From contig JAADJJ010000001.1 in NCBI GenBank assembly GCA_010092695.1, positions 3,720,001-3,784,000 on the forward strand: a stretch of 64,000 nucleotides of DNA, read 5' to 3'. This DNA comes from Enterobacteriaceae bacterium 4M9. GTDB taxonomy: Bacteria; Pseudomonadota; Gammaproteobacteria; Enterobacterales; Enterobacteriaceae. A program made the position numbers and the translations under genes. How positions within the stretch are numbered: the first letter of the stretch is position 1; each line of letters starts with the position of its first letter. This document shows positions 1 to 9,361 of the stretch, in pieces. The notes under the pieces are model-generated. The model was not told where the DNA came from, did no database searches, and saw only the letters and a program-made list of their open reading frames with translations.

Positions 1-474
1 AAGGTTTTGCGGCAGCATACCGGCAGCACGGCACAGGTTAAGTATGTTTTCAATGCGCTCGTAACCTTCCATATAAAGGCTACGCTGCGCCTGCTGAACG
101 GCGGCCATTTCCCCCACAAATTCGCATTTATGGAATATGATTTCCATCATAAGACGGCGTCTTTCTTCTGTTACCGTCGTCTCAAGAATGTAAACTAATA
201 ATTCTCTCAATGCAGAAAGTGGATCGTCAGGAAATTTTGCCCGATACTCAATTTCTAAATCACCGATATCGGACTCTGAAAGCTCCCAGATTTCATTAAA
301 TAAATCCGACTTATTACGAAAATGCCAGTAGATTGCACCGCGCGTGACACCTGCCGCGTGCGCAATGTCGGCAAGTGACGTCGATGAAACGCCTTTTTCT
401 GAGAAAAGACGCAGCGCTATATCCAGTATGTGCTGACGAGTTTCAAGCGCCTGTTGTTTGGTTTTTCGTGCCAT
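1..474 (-). CDS. acrR: AcrR, TetR-family repressor of acrAB (3' end missing)
   Basis: Transcriptional repressor of the AcrAB efflux pump, released from DNA when it binds pump substrates. The frame reads from an ATG at 474 down to the window edge without a stop and gives the first 158 residues; the E. coli protein is 215, so the ligand-binding C-terminus is cut by the window, not by mutation. The N-terminus MARKTKQQALETRQHILD and the HTH core with TRGAIYWHF near residues 44-52 match AcrR. It is divergent from acrA, with its palindromic operator in between (504-527). The plus-strand frame over its distal part is a shadow. Confidence 0.96.
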   Translation of the reverse strand, partial: MARKTKQQALETRQHILDIALRLFSEKGVSSTSLADIAHAAGVTRGAIYWHFRNKSDLFNEIWELSESDIGDLEIEYRAKFPDDPLSALRELLVYILETTVTEERRRLMMEIIFHKCEFVGEMAAVQQAQRSLYMEGYERIENILNLCRAAGMLPQNL

Positions 475-503
475 CAGTGGAAGGATTTACAGGAGTTCAG
501 ATT

Positions 504-527
504 TACATACATTTATGAATGTATGTA
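504..527. promoter_or_regulatory. AcrR operator (24-bp palindrome)
   Basis: Near-perfect inverted repeat with half-sites TACATACATT and AATGTATGTA in the acrR-acrA divergent region. Position and sequence match the known E. coli AcrR site, with one central difference. Binding here would repress both acrR and acrAB. The match is direct; occupancy is inferred from the family. Confidence 0.9.
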
Positions 528-618
528 CCATAGCACGACGATAATATAAACGCAGCAATGGGTTTGCGGACATTTGACCCTTGATCAAATTTTGAAATCG
601 GATACTCGAGGTTTACCT

Positions 619-1812
619 ATGAACAAAAACAGAGGATTTTCGCCTCTGGCGGTCGTTCTGATGCTCTCAGGCAGTATTGCGCTTACAGGATGTAATGACG
701 AACAGCAACAACAGCAAGGTGCTCAGGCTCAGGCCGTTGGCGTTGTTACGCTAAAAAACGAACCTCTTCAGATAACAACCGAGCTGCCCGGACGCACCAG
801 TGCCGTTCGAGTTGCGGAAGTTCGCCCTCAGGTTAGCGGCATAATTCTGAAGCGTAACTTTGTAGAAGGCAGCAACGTGCAGGCGGGTGAATCACTTTAT
901 CAGATTGACCCGGCGACATATCAGGCCACTTACGAAAGCGCCAAAGGCGATCTGGCACGGGCGCAAGCCAGCGCCAGTGTGGCGCGCATCACACTGAATC
1001 GTTATAAGAAACTGCTTGGCACTAACTATATCAGCCAACAGGATTACGATACCGCGCAGTCCACATCACTGCAGGCCGACGCCTCTGTCGTTGCAGCTAA
1101 AGCGGCGGTAGAAACGGCACGCATTAACCTTGCATACACTAAAGTCACCTCGCCAATCAGCGGTCGCATTGGCAAATCTGCCTTCACCGAAGGGGCACTG
1201 GTGCAGAATGGTCAGACTACCGCGCTGGCCACTGTGCAGCAGCTTGACCATATCTATGTAGACGTCACGCAGTCGAGCAACGACTTCCTGCGACTGCAAC
1301 AGGAGATGGCTAACGGCACGCTGAAACAGGAAAACGGCAAGGCGAAAGTCACGCTCACCACCGCCGACGGCATCACCTACCCGCAGACCGGCACGTTGCA
1401 ATTTTCTGACGTGACCGTTGACCAGACCACAGGCTCTATCACACTGCGCGCGCTTTTCCCGAACCCTAACGGCACGCTGCTGCCAGGCATGTTCGTACGC
1501 GCCAGCCTTGATGAAGGCACTAACCCGAACGCACTGCTGGTTCCACAGCAGGGTATCACTCGCACACCGCGCGGCGATGCCACGGCAATGGTTGTGGGTA
1601 AAGATGAGAAGGTTGAAGTGCGCCAGGTAACCACCTCGCAGGCTATTGGCGATAAGTGGCTGGTCACCGAAGGACTGCAAAGCGGCGACCGCGTGATTGT
1701 TTCCGGCCTACAAAAAGTCCGTCCGGGTGCTCAGGTGAAAGCCGAAGAGCAGAAAGCAGACGACAAAGCGCAGAGTGGCGCCGCTGCCCCGTCCGACAAG
1801 ACACAGTCTTAA
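619..1812 (+). CDS. acrA: AcrA, periplasmic adaptor of the AcrAB-TolC efflux pump
   Basis: Lipoprotein adaptor that joins the inner-membrane pump AcrB to TolC. The ATG at 619 gives 397 residues, the E. coli length; the longer upstream frame from 574 adds 15 residues with no signal function and is rejected. It has a signal peptide with lipobox LTGC (lipidated Cys25), then the usual lipoyl, alpha-hairpin, beta-barrel and membrane-proximal domains, for example VRPQVSGII and the coiled-coil around residues 100-170. acrB follows after 22 bases with a clear ribosome site, so the two form an operon. Expression should be set by AcrR at the upstream palindrome. Confidence 0.97.
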   Translation: MNKNRGFSPLAVVLMLSGSIALTGCNDEQQQQQGAQAQAVGVVTLKNEPLQITTELPGRTSAVRVAEVRPQVSGIILKRNFVEGSNVQAGESLYQIDPATYQATYESAKGDLARAQASASVARITLNRYKKLLGTNYISQQDYDTAQSTSLQADASVVAAKAAVETARINLAYTKVTSPISGRIGKSAFTEGALVQNGQTTALATVQQLDHIYVDVTQSSNDFLRLQQEMANGTLKQENGKAKVTLTTADGITYPQTGTLQFSDVTVDQTTGSITLRALFPNPNGTLLPGMFVRASLDEGTNPNALLVPQQGITRTPRGDATAMVVGKDEKVEVRQVTTSQAIGDKWLVTEGLQSGDRVIVSGLQKVRPGAQVKAEEQKADDKAQSGAAAPSDKTQS

Positions 1813-1834
1813 CTTAAACAGGAGCCGTTAAGAC

Positions 1835-4800
1835 ATGGCTAAGTTTTTTATCGATCGCCCCATTTTTGCCTGGGTAATTGCGATCATCATCATGCTTGCA
1901 GGGGGACTGGCTATCCTGAAGCTGCCCGTGGCGCAATATCCCACCATTGCGCCGCCAGCGGTTCAGATATCTGCCGTTTACCCTGGTGCTGATGCGAAAA
2001 CGGTGCAGGACACCGTGACACAGGTTATCGAACAGAACATGAACGGTATCGATAACCTGATGTACATGTCCTCTGCCAGTGACTCGTCCGGTACGGTACA
2101 GATTACGCTGACGTTCGACTCAGGGACTGATGCCGATATCGCCCAGGTGCAGGTGCAGAACAAACTGCAGCTGGCGATGCCGCTGCTGCCGCAGGAAGTG
2201 CAGCAGCAGGGTATCAGCGTGAAAAAGTCCTCCAGCAGCTTCTTGATGGTACTGGGCTTTATCAACACTGACGGCACCATGAACCAGGACGACATCGCGG
2301 ACTTTGTTGGTTCGACGGTTAAAGATCCTATCAGCCGTGCCTCCGGCGTGGGTGACGTTCAGCTGTTTGGTTCTCAGTACGCCATGCGTATCTGGCTGGA
2401 CCCTAACAAGCTCAACAACTACTCGCTAACGCCAGGTGATGTATCAACAGCGATTAAAGCGCAGAACGCCCAGGTAGCCGCCGGCCAGCTGGGTGGCACA
2501 CCGCCGATCCCCGGTCAGCAGCTTAATGCGTCAATTGTTGCCCAGACCCGTCTGACGTCCACGGAAGAGTTCGGCAAAATCATGCTGAAGGTCAACCAGG
2601 ACGGCTCTCAGGTTCGCCTCAAAGACGTTGCCAAAATTGAGCTTGGCGGTGAAAACTACGACGTTATCGCCCGCTTTAACGGCCACCCGGCCTCCGGTCT
2701 GGGTATCAAACTTGCCACCAACGCCAACGCGCTGGATACCGCAAAAGCGGTGCGAGCCGAGGTAGAGAAACTCAAACCCTACTTCCCGGCTGGTCTGGAA
2801 GTGGTTTACCCGTACGATACGACCCCGTTCGTTAAGATATCTATCTTCGAAGTGGTGAAAACCCTCGTGGAAGCTATCGTGCTGGTCTTTATCGTGATGT
2901 ACCTGTTCCTGCAGAACTTCCGCGCCACGCTGATTCCCACTATCGCGGTGCCGGTGGTCCTGCTCGGTACGTTCGCTATCCTTTCGGCATTCGGTTACTC
3001 GATAAACACACTCACCATGTTCGCGATGGTGCTGGCGATAGGCTTGCTGGTTGATGACGCGATAGTGGTGGTTGAGAACGTCGAGCGCGTTATGGTGGAA
3101 GAAGGCCTGCCGCCTAAAGAAGCAACGCGCAAATCAATGGGCCAGATTCAGGGCGCGCTGGTTGGTATCGCACTGGTGCTCTCGGCGGTATTTATCCCGA
3201 TGGCCTTCTTCGGCGGTTCTACCGGGGCGATTTATCGCCAGTTCTCCATCACCATTGTTTCGGCAATGGCGCTGTCGGTGCTGGTGGCGATGATCCTGAC
3301 ACCTGCGCTGTGTGCCACCATGCTCAAGCCCATCGCTAAAGGCGACCACGGTGAAGGCAAGAAAGGCTTCTTCGGTTGGTTTAACCGCATGTTCGAAAAG
3401 AGCACGCACCATTACACCGACAGCGTAGGCAACATTCTGCGCAGCACTGGCCGCTATCTGCTGCTGTATCTGCTGATTGTTGTGGGCATGGCACTGCTGT
3501 TTATCCGCCTGCCAAGTTCGTTCCTGCCAAGCGAAGACCAGGGTGTGTTCCTGGCACAGGTTCAGCTGCCTACTGGCGCAACCCAGGAGCGCACGCAGAA
3601 AGTGCTGGATGAGGTGACGAACTACTTCCTGACCAAAGAGAAAGATAACGTGAACTCCGTGTTTACCGTTAACGGCTTTGGCTTTGCAGGTCGTGGTCAG
3701 AACACCGGCCTGGCGTTCGTGAGCCTGAAGGACTGGGCTGACCGTCCTGGTGAGGAAAACAAGGTTGAGGCCATTACCGGGCGTGCAATGGGGACCTTCT
3801 CGAAGATCAAAGATGCCATGGTCTTTGCCTTTAACCTGCCGGCTATCGTCGAGCTGGGTAACGCAACAGGCTTTGACTTTGAGCTTATCGATCAGGCTAA
3901 CCTCGGTCACGACCAGCTGATGCAGGCGCGTAACCAGCTGCTGGGCATGGCAATGCAGCACCCTGACGTGCTGATGCAGGTTCGCCCGAACGGCCTTGAA
4001 GATACGCCGCAGTATAAGGTGGAAATCGATCAGGAGAAGGCGCTGTCGCTGGGTATTACTACCACCGATATCAACGCCACGCTGGGTGCAGCCTGGGGCG
4101 GAAGCTACGTGAATGACTTTATCGACCGCGGTCGCGTGAAGAAAGTCTACATCATGGGCGAAGCCGAATACCGCATGCTGCCTGGTGACATTGGTAAATG
4201 GTTCGTACGTGGCTCCAACGGTCAGATGGTGCCGTTCAGCGCCTTTGCAACCGGCCACTGGCAGTATGGTTCACCGCGTCTTGAGCGCTACAACGGCCTG
4301 CCTGCGATGGAAATCATGGGTGAAGCGGTTGCAGGTAAGAGTACCGGTGAAGCAATGGCGCTGATGGAACAACTGGCCAGCAAACTGCCTGCGGGTATTG
4401 GCTATGACTGGACCGGTCTGTCCTATCAGGAGCGATTGTCTGGCAACCAGGCGCCATCGCTGTACGCCATCTCGCTGATTGTGGTGTTCCTGTGTCTGGC
4501 AGCGCTCTATGAGAGCTGGTCAGTACCGTTCTCGGTCATGCTGGTGGTGCCACTGGGCGTCGTCGGTGCGCTTGTTGCGGCGACCATGCGCGGGTTAACC
4601 AACGACGTTTACTTCCAGGTGGGCCTGCTCACAACCATTGGGCTATCGGCAAAGAACGCGATATTGATCGTCGAATTTGCCAAAGACCTGATGGATAAAG
4701 AGGGCAAAGGCCTGACAGAAGCCACGCTTGAAGCCGTGCGTATGCGTCTGCGCCCCATTCTGATGACCTCGCTGGCGTTCATCCTCGGCGTACTGCCGTT

Positions 4801-4984
4801 GGTCCTGAGCTCTGGTGCAGGCTCCGGTGCACAAAACGCAGTGGGTACTGGCGTAATGGGCGGGATGGTTACTGCGACCGTATTGGCTATCTTCTTTGTT
4901 CCGGTGTTCTTTGTGGTGATTCGCCGCCGCTTTGGACGCAATAAAAACGAAGAAAATAGCGTACCACTGGAGCATAAACCGTAA
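1835..4984 (+). CDS. acrB: AcrB, RND multidrug efflux transporter
   Basis: Proton-driven trimeric inner-membrane exporter that pumps drugs, dyes, detergents and bile salts to TolC through AcrA. It is 1049 residues, identical in length to E. coli AcrB. The N-terminus MAKFFIDRPIFAWVIA is the canonical first membrane helix, and the paired proton-relay aspartates are present in GLLVDDAIVVVENVER (about residues 407-408). Twelve membrane helices in two repeats with two large periplasmic loops are evident from hydrophobicity. It is the last gene of the acrAB operon and is followed directly by a strong hairpin terminator. The long antisense frame at 3134-4258 is a coding shadow. Confidence 0.98.
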   Translation: MAKFFIDRPIFAWVIAIIIMLAGGLAILKLPVAQYPTIAPPAVQISAVYPGADAKTVQDTVTQVIEQNMNGIDNLMYMSSASDSSGTVQITLTFDSGTDADIAQVQVQNKLQLAMPLLPQEVQQQGISVKKSSSSFLMVLGFINTDGTMNQDDIADFVGSTVKDPISRASGVGDVQLFGSQYAMRIWLDPNKLNNYSLTPGDVSTAIKAQNAQVAAGQLGGTPPIPGQQLNASIVAQTRLTSTEEFGKIMLKVNQDGSQVRLKDVAKIELGGENYDVIARFNGHPASGLGIKLATNANALDTAKAVRAEVEKLKPYFPAGLEVVYPYDTTPFVKISIFEVVKTLVEAIVLVFIVMYLFLQNFRATLIPTIAVPVVLLGTFAILSAFGYSINTLTMFAMVLAIGLLVDDAIVVVENVERVMVEEGLPPKEATRKSMGQIQGALVGIALVLSAVFIPMAFFGGSTGAIYRQFSITIVSAMALSVLVAMILTPALCATMLKPIAKGDHGEGKKGFFGWFNRMFEKSTHHYTDSVGNILRSTGRYLLLYLLIVVGMALLFIRLPSSFLPSEDQGVFLAQVQLPTGATQERTQKVLDEVTNYFLTKEKDNVNSVFTVNGFGFAGRGQNTGLAFVSLKDWADRPGEENKVEAITGRAMGTFSKIKDAMVFAFNLPAIVELGNATGFDFELIDQANLGHDQLMQARNQLLGMAMQHPDVLMQVRPNGLEDTPQYKVEIDQEKALSLGITTTDINATLGAAWGGSYVNDFIDRGRVKKVYIMGEAEYRMLPGDIGKWFVRGSNGQMVPFSAFATGHWQYGSPRLERYNGLPAMEIMGEAVAGKSTGEAMALMEQLASKLPAGIGYDWTGLSYQERLSGNQAPSLYAISLIVVFLCLAALYESWSVPFSVMLVVPLGVVGALVAATMRGLTNDVYFQVGLLTTIGLSAKNAILIVEFAKDLMDKEGKGLTEATLEAVRMRLRPILMTSLAFILGVLPLVLSSGAGSGAQNAVGTGVMGGMVTATVLAIFFVPVFFVVIRRRFGRNKNEENSVPLEHKP

Positions 4985-5006
4985 CTTTCAGCGCTCGCTA
5001 ACAGCA

Positions 5007-5036
5007 TAAAAGGCCGCATTTGCGGCCTTTTTTCTT
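5007..5036 (+). terminator. Rho-independent terminator of acrAB
   Basis: Hairpin of AAAGGCCGCA and TGCGGCCTTT followed by a run of T residues, 20-odd bases after the acrB stop. Confidence 0.9.
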
Positions 5037-5473
5037 TATTATTCAAAATGAATTTGCAATAGGAAATAACCTTATTTTTCTGTGCTATATCAAAAAGATC
5101 TTTTTTCGTACCGCGATTTAAGAATTAATTTTTCTTACCGCAGACGCCTCCTTAGGGATTGTCTCAAAAAAGCCAGAACGCCAGACATGCGCTTATTTCT
5201 CAGGCAATTATCCCTTGAAAATTGCAACCTGCTGATTGTATGACAAAAAAAATCAGAACATTACTCAACTTGTTGACAATCGCTATTAACCACAAGGCAA
5301 CCCCTTTTATTTTGGGGAATAATTGTAATTTTTCGTAATAGAGCAGGGAAAAAAAAGTTGTGTGTCTTATAATTTAAACCATCAAGCTAATGCACAACAA
5401 ATATACACATTATGCGGTGTGTTCATCCCACCTGAGTCGTTATCTTTTTTTTACGATAAAAAGGCGATAGCAT
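5037..5473. other. AT-rich intergenic region acrB-tomB
   Basis: No credible gene in about 440 bases. The stretch is strongly AT-rich and should hold the tomB-hha promoter. A TATAAT occurs at 5368-5373 without a good -35, and a TTGACA at 5273-5278 without a good -10. The composition would suit silencing by H-NS, but that is inference. Confidence 0.5.
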
Positions 5474-5848
5474 ATGGACGAATACTCACCAAAACGGCAT
5501 GATATAGCTCAGCTCAGGTATCTCTGTGAAAGCCTCTATCACGATTGTCTTGATAGCCTCGGCGAGCGCAAGCAAGGTTGGGTTAATGACCCTACATCGA
5601 CCACCAACCTACAACTTAATGATTTGATCGAACACATTGCGGCGTTCGCGCTTAATTATAAGATTAAGCATGACGCTGATAGTAAATTGATTGAGCAAAT
5701 AGACGAATACCTGGACGAAACTTTTATGTTACTCAGTAACTATGGCATTAATGCAAAAGAGTTGCAGAAGTGGCGCAAGTCCGGCAATCAACTGTTTCGT
5801 AGTTTTGTTACTGCCAGTAAAGACAATCCAGTAAGTCTTTCATTTTAG
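5474..5848 (+). CDS. tomB: TomB, Hha toxicity modulator
   Basis: Small cytosolic acidic protein (124 residues, family length) that attenuates Hha toxicity and affects biofilm formation. The sequence begins MDEYSPKRHDIAQLRYLCE and is a full-length TomB. It is followed 29 bases later by hha, the usual two-gene arrangement. In E. coli TomB acts like an oxygen-dependent antitoxin that promotes oxidation of Hha Cys18, and that cysteine is conserved in the neighbouring Hha here. Confidence 0.95.
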   Translation: MDEYSPKRHDIAQLRYLCESLYHDCLDSLGERKQGWVNDPTSTTNLQLNDLIEHIAAFALNYKIKHDADSKLIEQIDEYLDETFMLLSNYGINAKELQKWRKSGNQLFRSFVTASKDNPVSLSF

Positions 5849-5877
5849 AAATCTATTACAAGCCTTTGAGGTGCTTT

Positions 5878-6096
5878 ATGACAACGAAAACATTAACCAA
5901 AATTGATTATCTGATGCGTCTGAGGCGCTGCCAGACAATCGATACCCTTGAAAGAGTTATTGAAAAAAACAAATATGAATTACCCGACAGTGAACTGGCG
6001 GTATTTTACTCGGCAGCCGACCACCGTCTGGCTGAACTGACAATGAATAAGCTCTACGATAAAATACCGTCTTCCGTGTGGAAATTTGTTCGCTAA
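5878..6096 (+). CDS. hha: Hha, haemolysin-expression modulator, H-NS partner
   Basis: Small H-NS/StpA-binding protein that strengthens silencing of AT-rich horizontally acquired DNA. The ATG at 5878, after a GAGGTGC ribosome site, gives 72 residues, the E. coli length; the frame from 5866 adds four non-conserved residues. The core DYLMRLRRCQTIDTLERVIE with Cys18 and the C-terminus PSSVWKFVR are conserved. Co-transcribed with tomB. It could help silence the AT-rich accessory patches seen elsewhere in this window, which is speculation. Confidence 0.96.
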   Translation: MTTKTLTKIDYLMRLRRCQTIDTLERVIEKNKYELPDSELAVFYSAADHRLAELTMNKLYDKIPSSVWKFVR

Positions 6097-6241
6097 GGTT
6101 TGCTTCAGGCTGGAACGTTACACCATCATTGAATTTATCCCTGCACTCGTAATGCAAGCATGTTACTCCATACTTCATGAAAGAGTTGCCCTGCACAACC
6201 AGAGCGCCGGAATGCGTTCTTAAAACTCATCAGGGAATGCA

Positions 6242-6793
6242 ATGAGCATAGAAAAACAAAAAATGATCGCTGGCGAACATTACCTCGCTGACGATGCAAC
6301 GTTGCGTCAGGACAGGCTCGACGCTCGCGCACTGACCTGGCGGTACAACAATAGCGCTCCTGAAGAAATCGAATTACGCCAGGAACTGCTCCAGCAGCTG
6401 TTAGGCAGCGTCAGCAAAGCCTGGATTGAGCCGCCTTTTCGCTGTGACTATGGCTACAACATCCACGTCGGCGAGAATTTCTACACCAACTTTGACTGCG
6501 TCATTCTTGATGTCTGTCCGGTTTATATTGGCGATAACTGCATGCTGGCGCCGGGGGTACATATTTACACCGCGACTCACCCGGTTGATGCAACCCTGCG
6601 TACCAGCGGTATTGAATACGGTATCCCGGTCAGAATTGGCAATAATGTCTGGATTGGCGGGCGTGCCATTATCAATCCCGGCGTCACCATTGGTGACAAT
6701 GCCGTTGTTGCCTCCGGTTCAGTGGTTGTCAAAGACGTCCCCGCAAACTGCGTCGTGGCAGGTAACCCCGCGCGGGTCATCAAACAACTGTAA
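6242..6793 (+). CDS. maa: Maltose O-acetyltransferase
   Basis: Acetyl-CoA-dependent O-acetyltransferase for maltose and glucose, 183 residues. An N-terminal Mac domain (about 5-58) is followed by left-handed beta-helix hexapeptide repeats (IGDNCMLAPGVHI, IGNNVWIGGRAIINPG, IGDNAVVASGSVV). The active-site histidine lies in YTATHPVD. It ends with the typical GNPARVIKQL. Position between hha and ylaC matches E. coli. Confidence 0.93.
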   Translation: MSIEKQKMIAGEHYLADDATLRQDRLDARALTWRYNNSAPEEIELRQELLQQLLGSVSKAWIEPPFRCDYGYNIHVGENFYTNFDCVILDVCPVYIGDNCMLAPGVHIYTATHPVDATLRTSGIEYGIPVRIGNNVWIGGRAIINPGVTIGDNAVVASGSVVVKDVPANCVVAGNPARVIKQL

Positions 6794-6896
6794 GCCTGTT
6801 ATCGTTTTTCAGACCACAACTGTCACTGTTCACACCCGCCCACATTTTTTACACTATCGCTACAACCTTCTGAACACAGAGGAACGAAGGATTACT

Positions 6897-7403
6897 ATGA
6901 GCGAAATTCAACGCCTGCTGACTGCCTGCATCGACAACATTAACGCTGAAGAAAACCGCGATAATCGCCCACGCTTTAGCATCAGCTTTATCCGCAACCA
7001 TCCCGGCCTGTTTATCACTATGTATATCGGCTGGTTCGCAACGCTTGCCGTGATGCTGCTTTCTCCTATGCTGAGAGACTCCATCTGGTTGCTGTTCCTT
7101 ATTTTCATTTTGCTCAACGGCTTTTTCTTTTTTGATGTCAACCCACGCTATCGCTACAGCGATATCGACGTGCTGGATTTGCGCGTTTGCTATAACGGTG
7201 AGTGGTACAACACCCGCATCGTTCCCGACGCGTTAATTGATGACATTATGGCTTCAGAGCGCGTGCCTGAGCGCCAGAAAGCACAGCTGCGTAAAATGCT
7301 GACGACAAAAGGCGAGCTTTCGTTTTACGATGTTTATTCGCTGGATGGGCAGCATATGCAGCCTGCCAGGTCCCCGACCCCTGCGGCGATGCCCAACATC
7401 TGA
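6897..7403 (+). CDS. ylaC: YlaC, inner-membrane protein of unknown function
   Basis: 168-residue protein with two adjacent membrane helices (about residues 38-58 and 62-82) and a soluble C-terminal part. The ATG at 6897 follows a GGAACGAAGG ribosome site and matches the YlaC N-terminus MSEIQRLLTACID; the frame open from 6426 is only an out-of-frame overlap with maa. The C-terminus is somewhat longer than the E. coli protein and ends in a proline-rich tail. Biochemical function is not known. Confidence 0.85.
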   Translation: MSEIQRLLTACIDNINAEENRDNRPRFSISFIRNHPGLFITMYIGWFATLAVMLLSPMLRDSIWLLFLIFILLNGFFFFDVNPRYRYSDIDVLDLRVCYNGEWYNTRIVPDALIDDIMASERVPERQKAQLRKMLTTKGELSFYDVYSLDGQHMQPARSPTPAAMPNI

Positions 7404-7446
7404 TTTCTCCCCGGGCACGCGCGCCGCTTTCTCAACAGGAGCGTGA

Positions 7447-8151
7447 ATGCCCGTTAATGAATTCAATCAGCCTGTCGGCGAGCCCGTTTTTGACTGGCAG
7501 CCGCGTAGCCGCCCACAGCGCGTGACACTTTCCGGTCCGCGCTGCCGTCTGGAGCCGCTGACTGCGCAACACGCCGCAGCCCTCTGGCAGGCATTTCAGA
7601 CGGCTCCCGATACCCGGCACTGGACGTGGCTACCGCACCCACCTCCCTCTGACGAACGCGCCTTTCACCAACTGATTGCCGATGCCGCAACACTGGACGA
7701 CCCGTTGCATTTCGCCGTTATTGATGCAGCAAGCCAGCAGCCCGTTGGCCGCCTTGCGCTAATGCGCATCGACAGCGCGAACGGCTGCGTTGAAGTCGGT
7801 CACGTTCATTTCTCGGCGCTGATGAGCCGCACACCGCTTGCGACAGAAGCCCACTGGCTGCTTATGCGCTACGTCTTCGACACGCTGGGCTACCGGCGCT
7901 ATGAGTGGAAATGCGACAGCCTCAATGCCCCTTCGCGAAAGGCCGCTTTGCGTCTGGGTTTTCAGTTTGAGGGGATCTTTCGCCAGGCCGTGGTGTACAA
8001 AGGGCGTAATCGCGATACCGCGTGGTTTTCGATTATCGACAGCGAATGGCCAATGATCGGTCTGGCGCTGACTCGCTGGCTTGCCCCTGAAAATTTCTCT
8101 ACTGATGGCCAGCAGCGTCAGCGGCTGGAGGACTGCCGTACGCACGGCTAA
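7447..8151 (+). CDS. GNAT-family N-acetyltransferase (RimL-like)
   Basis: 234-residue protein with an Acetyltransf_3-type GNAT fold at about residues 28-195. It shows the N-terminal RCRLEPLTAQHAAAL strand-helix, FAVIDAASQQPVGRLAL, and the C-terminal NAPSRKAALRLGFQFEG, where N and the Arg-Lys contact acetyl-CoA in this family. This subfamily acts on small amines or protein N-termini; the substrate is unknown. It starts with an AGGAGCGTGAATG ribosome site 43 bases after ylaC. It is not found at this place in E. coli K-12. Confidence 0.75.
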   Translation: MPVNEFNQPVGEPVFDWQPRSRPQRVTLSGPRCRLEPLTAQHAAALWQAFQTAPDTRHWTWLPHPPPSDERAFHQLIADAATLDDPLHFAVIDAASQQPVGRLALMRIDSANGCVEVGHVHFSALMSRTPLATEAHWLLMRYVFDTLGYRRYEWKCDSLNAPSRKAALRLGFQFEGIFRQAVVYKGRNRDTAWFSIIDSEWPMIGLALTRWLAPENFSTDGQQRQRLEDCRTHG

Positions 8152-8205
8152 AACACACATCTTCTTCTACGCTGTTTACAGGTACGACGCCAACACCAGG
8201 AGAAG

Positions 8206-8751
8206 ATGATGAAAACGGCATATCCGGTTAGCGATGTTCGCCGCTATCTCGAACCCGGCCCGGTCGTCCTGATAAGCTCGCGCTGGCGCGACAAAAACAA
8301 TCTTATGACGCTGGGCTGGCACACGATTCTGGCGTTTTCCCCCTCACTTGTCGGCTGTATGATTTCTGCCGCCAATCATAGCTTTGATATGATCACACAA
8401 AGCGGCGAGTGCGTGATTAATCTTCCGGAGCAAAAAATGGCGCAAACCGTCTCACGCATTGGCAACTGTAGCGGGAGTGAGATTGATAAATTTCACCAGT
8501 TTGGCCTGACGCCAGAAGCCTCAGAACAGGTAGCCGCGCCTTCCATTGCAGAGTGCTACGCCAGCTTCGAGTGCCGCCTTTATGACGATGCGCTGGTGGG
8601 CCGCTACAATTTTTTTATCTTTGAAGTAGTCAATGCCAGAGTATGCAAAGAGCCTGAGCTACCCCAAACGCTACACTACCTGGGGGGAGGGCAATATCGC
8701 GGTGACGGGAAGGTGTACGATCTCAGCCGCTGGTTTACAAAAGTGTCGTAA
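8206..8751 (+). CDS. Flavin reductase-like / FMN-binding split-barrel protein
   Basis: 181-residue protein of the flavin reductase (DIM6/NTAB) family. N-terminal PGPVVLISSRWRDKNNLMTLGWHTI and FSPSLVGCMIS match the FMN-binding beta-barrel of that family, and the C-terminus has YLGGGQYRGDGKVYDLSRWF. It probably binds FMN; reductase activity is not demonstrated. Two adjacent ATGs (8206 and 8209) could each be the start, and the AGGAG at 8198-8202 is better spaced for 8209. Short gap after the acetyltransferase, so possibly co-transcribed. Confidence 0.72.
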   Translation: MMKTAYPVSDVRRYLEPGPVVLISSRWRDKNNLMTLGWHTILAFSPSLVGCMISAANHSFDMITQSGECVINLPEQKMAQTVSRIGNCSGSEIDKFHQFGLTPEASEQVAAPSIAECYASFECRLYDDALVGRYNFFIFEVVNARVCKEPELPQTLHYLGGGQYRGDGKVYDLSRWFTKVS

Positions 8752-8929
8752 AATAAAGAAGACGGGCCTGACTGGCCCGTTACAGGCGTCGCGCATCCCT
8801 GCTGCGCAATAGTTGAGGCGTATTAAGAATTACTGCACGACGACAATGCCACGCGATTGTGGCACGACAATGACAGACAGAAAAAAACGCACGTCGGGAG
8901 CGGCGTTTCAACAGACAAAGGAATGAACT

Positions 8930-9181
8930 GTGAAGCACTCTTTTCTTCTCAGGCTGGCAACCGTCACGGTACTGGTAGCAATTTTGCTCACAGGCATTAT
9001 CCTCATGCTTGAAGGCTACTTTGCCGGTCAGCCGCAGACCGTGGAAACCGGTGAACTGTTCATTATGGGCGCAACCATCATTACCGTGGCCTGGAGCGGC
9101 TGGGAAAGCCTGCGCGATTACTCAGATAAATGGGATGCCAACGAATCACTGTCTCGCTCGCGACGTGAAGAGGATGAATAA
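8930..9181 (+). CDS. Small two-helix membrane protein, unknown function
   Basis: 83-residue protein from a GTG start at 8930, preceded by an AAAGGAATG ribosome site. It has two hydrophobic segments (about residues 7-30 and 42-58) separated by a short polar loop, and a charged C-terminal tail ending SRREEDE, which suggests an inner-membrane hairpin with a cytosolic tail. I do not recognise the family. The frame, ribosome site and clean end make it a plausible gene; the function is unknown. Confidence 0.6.
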   Translation: MKHSFLLRLATVTVLVAILLTGIILMLEGYFAGQPQTVETGELFIMGATIITVAWSGWESLRDYSDKWDANESLSRSRREEDE

Positions 9182-9361
9182 CCCCACACTCGCGGTTTCG
9201 TTTACCTTCGGCCCCTCCCCCGGCAATGCCTGGTCCAAGGATTACCCTCTGCCCCCGCCAGGCTTTCCCTTCGAGTGCAATGAGCAGTGAAAGCGCGGTT
9301 GCTTCCACTGTGCATCGTCTTTAGCGAACGGTAAAAATATCCATCTTCACCACACAGTATT

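Noticed and set aside
3134..4258. 374-codon minus-strand frame
   Set aside because: Antisense shadow of acrB; His/Gln/Arg-rich translation typical of a reversed GC-biased gene, no ribosome site.
6426..6896. N-terminal extension of the ylaC frame
   Set aside because: Out-of-frame overlap with maa; the true ylaC start at 6897 has its own ribosome site and matches the family.
8762..8780. ACGGGCC/GGCCCGT hairpin as a terminator of the flavin reductase-like gene
   Set aside because: 7-bp stem but no T-run on the plus strand; may only be a weak mRNA hairpin.
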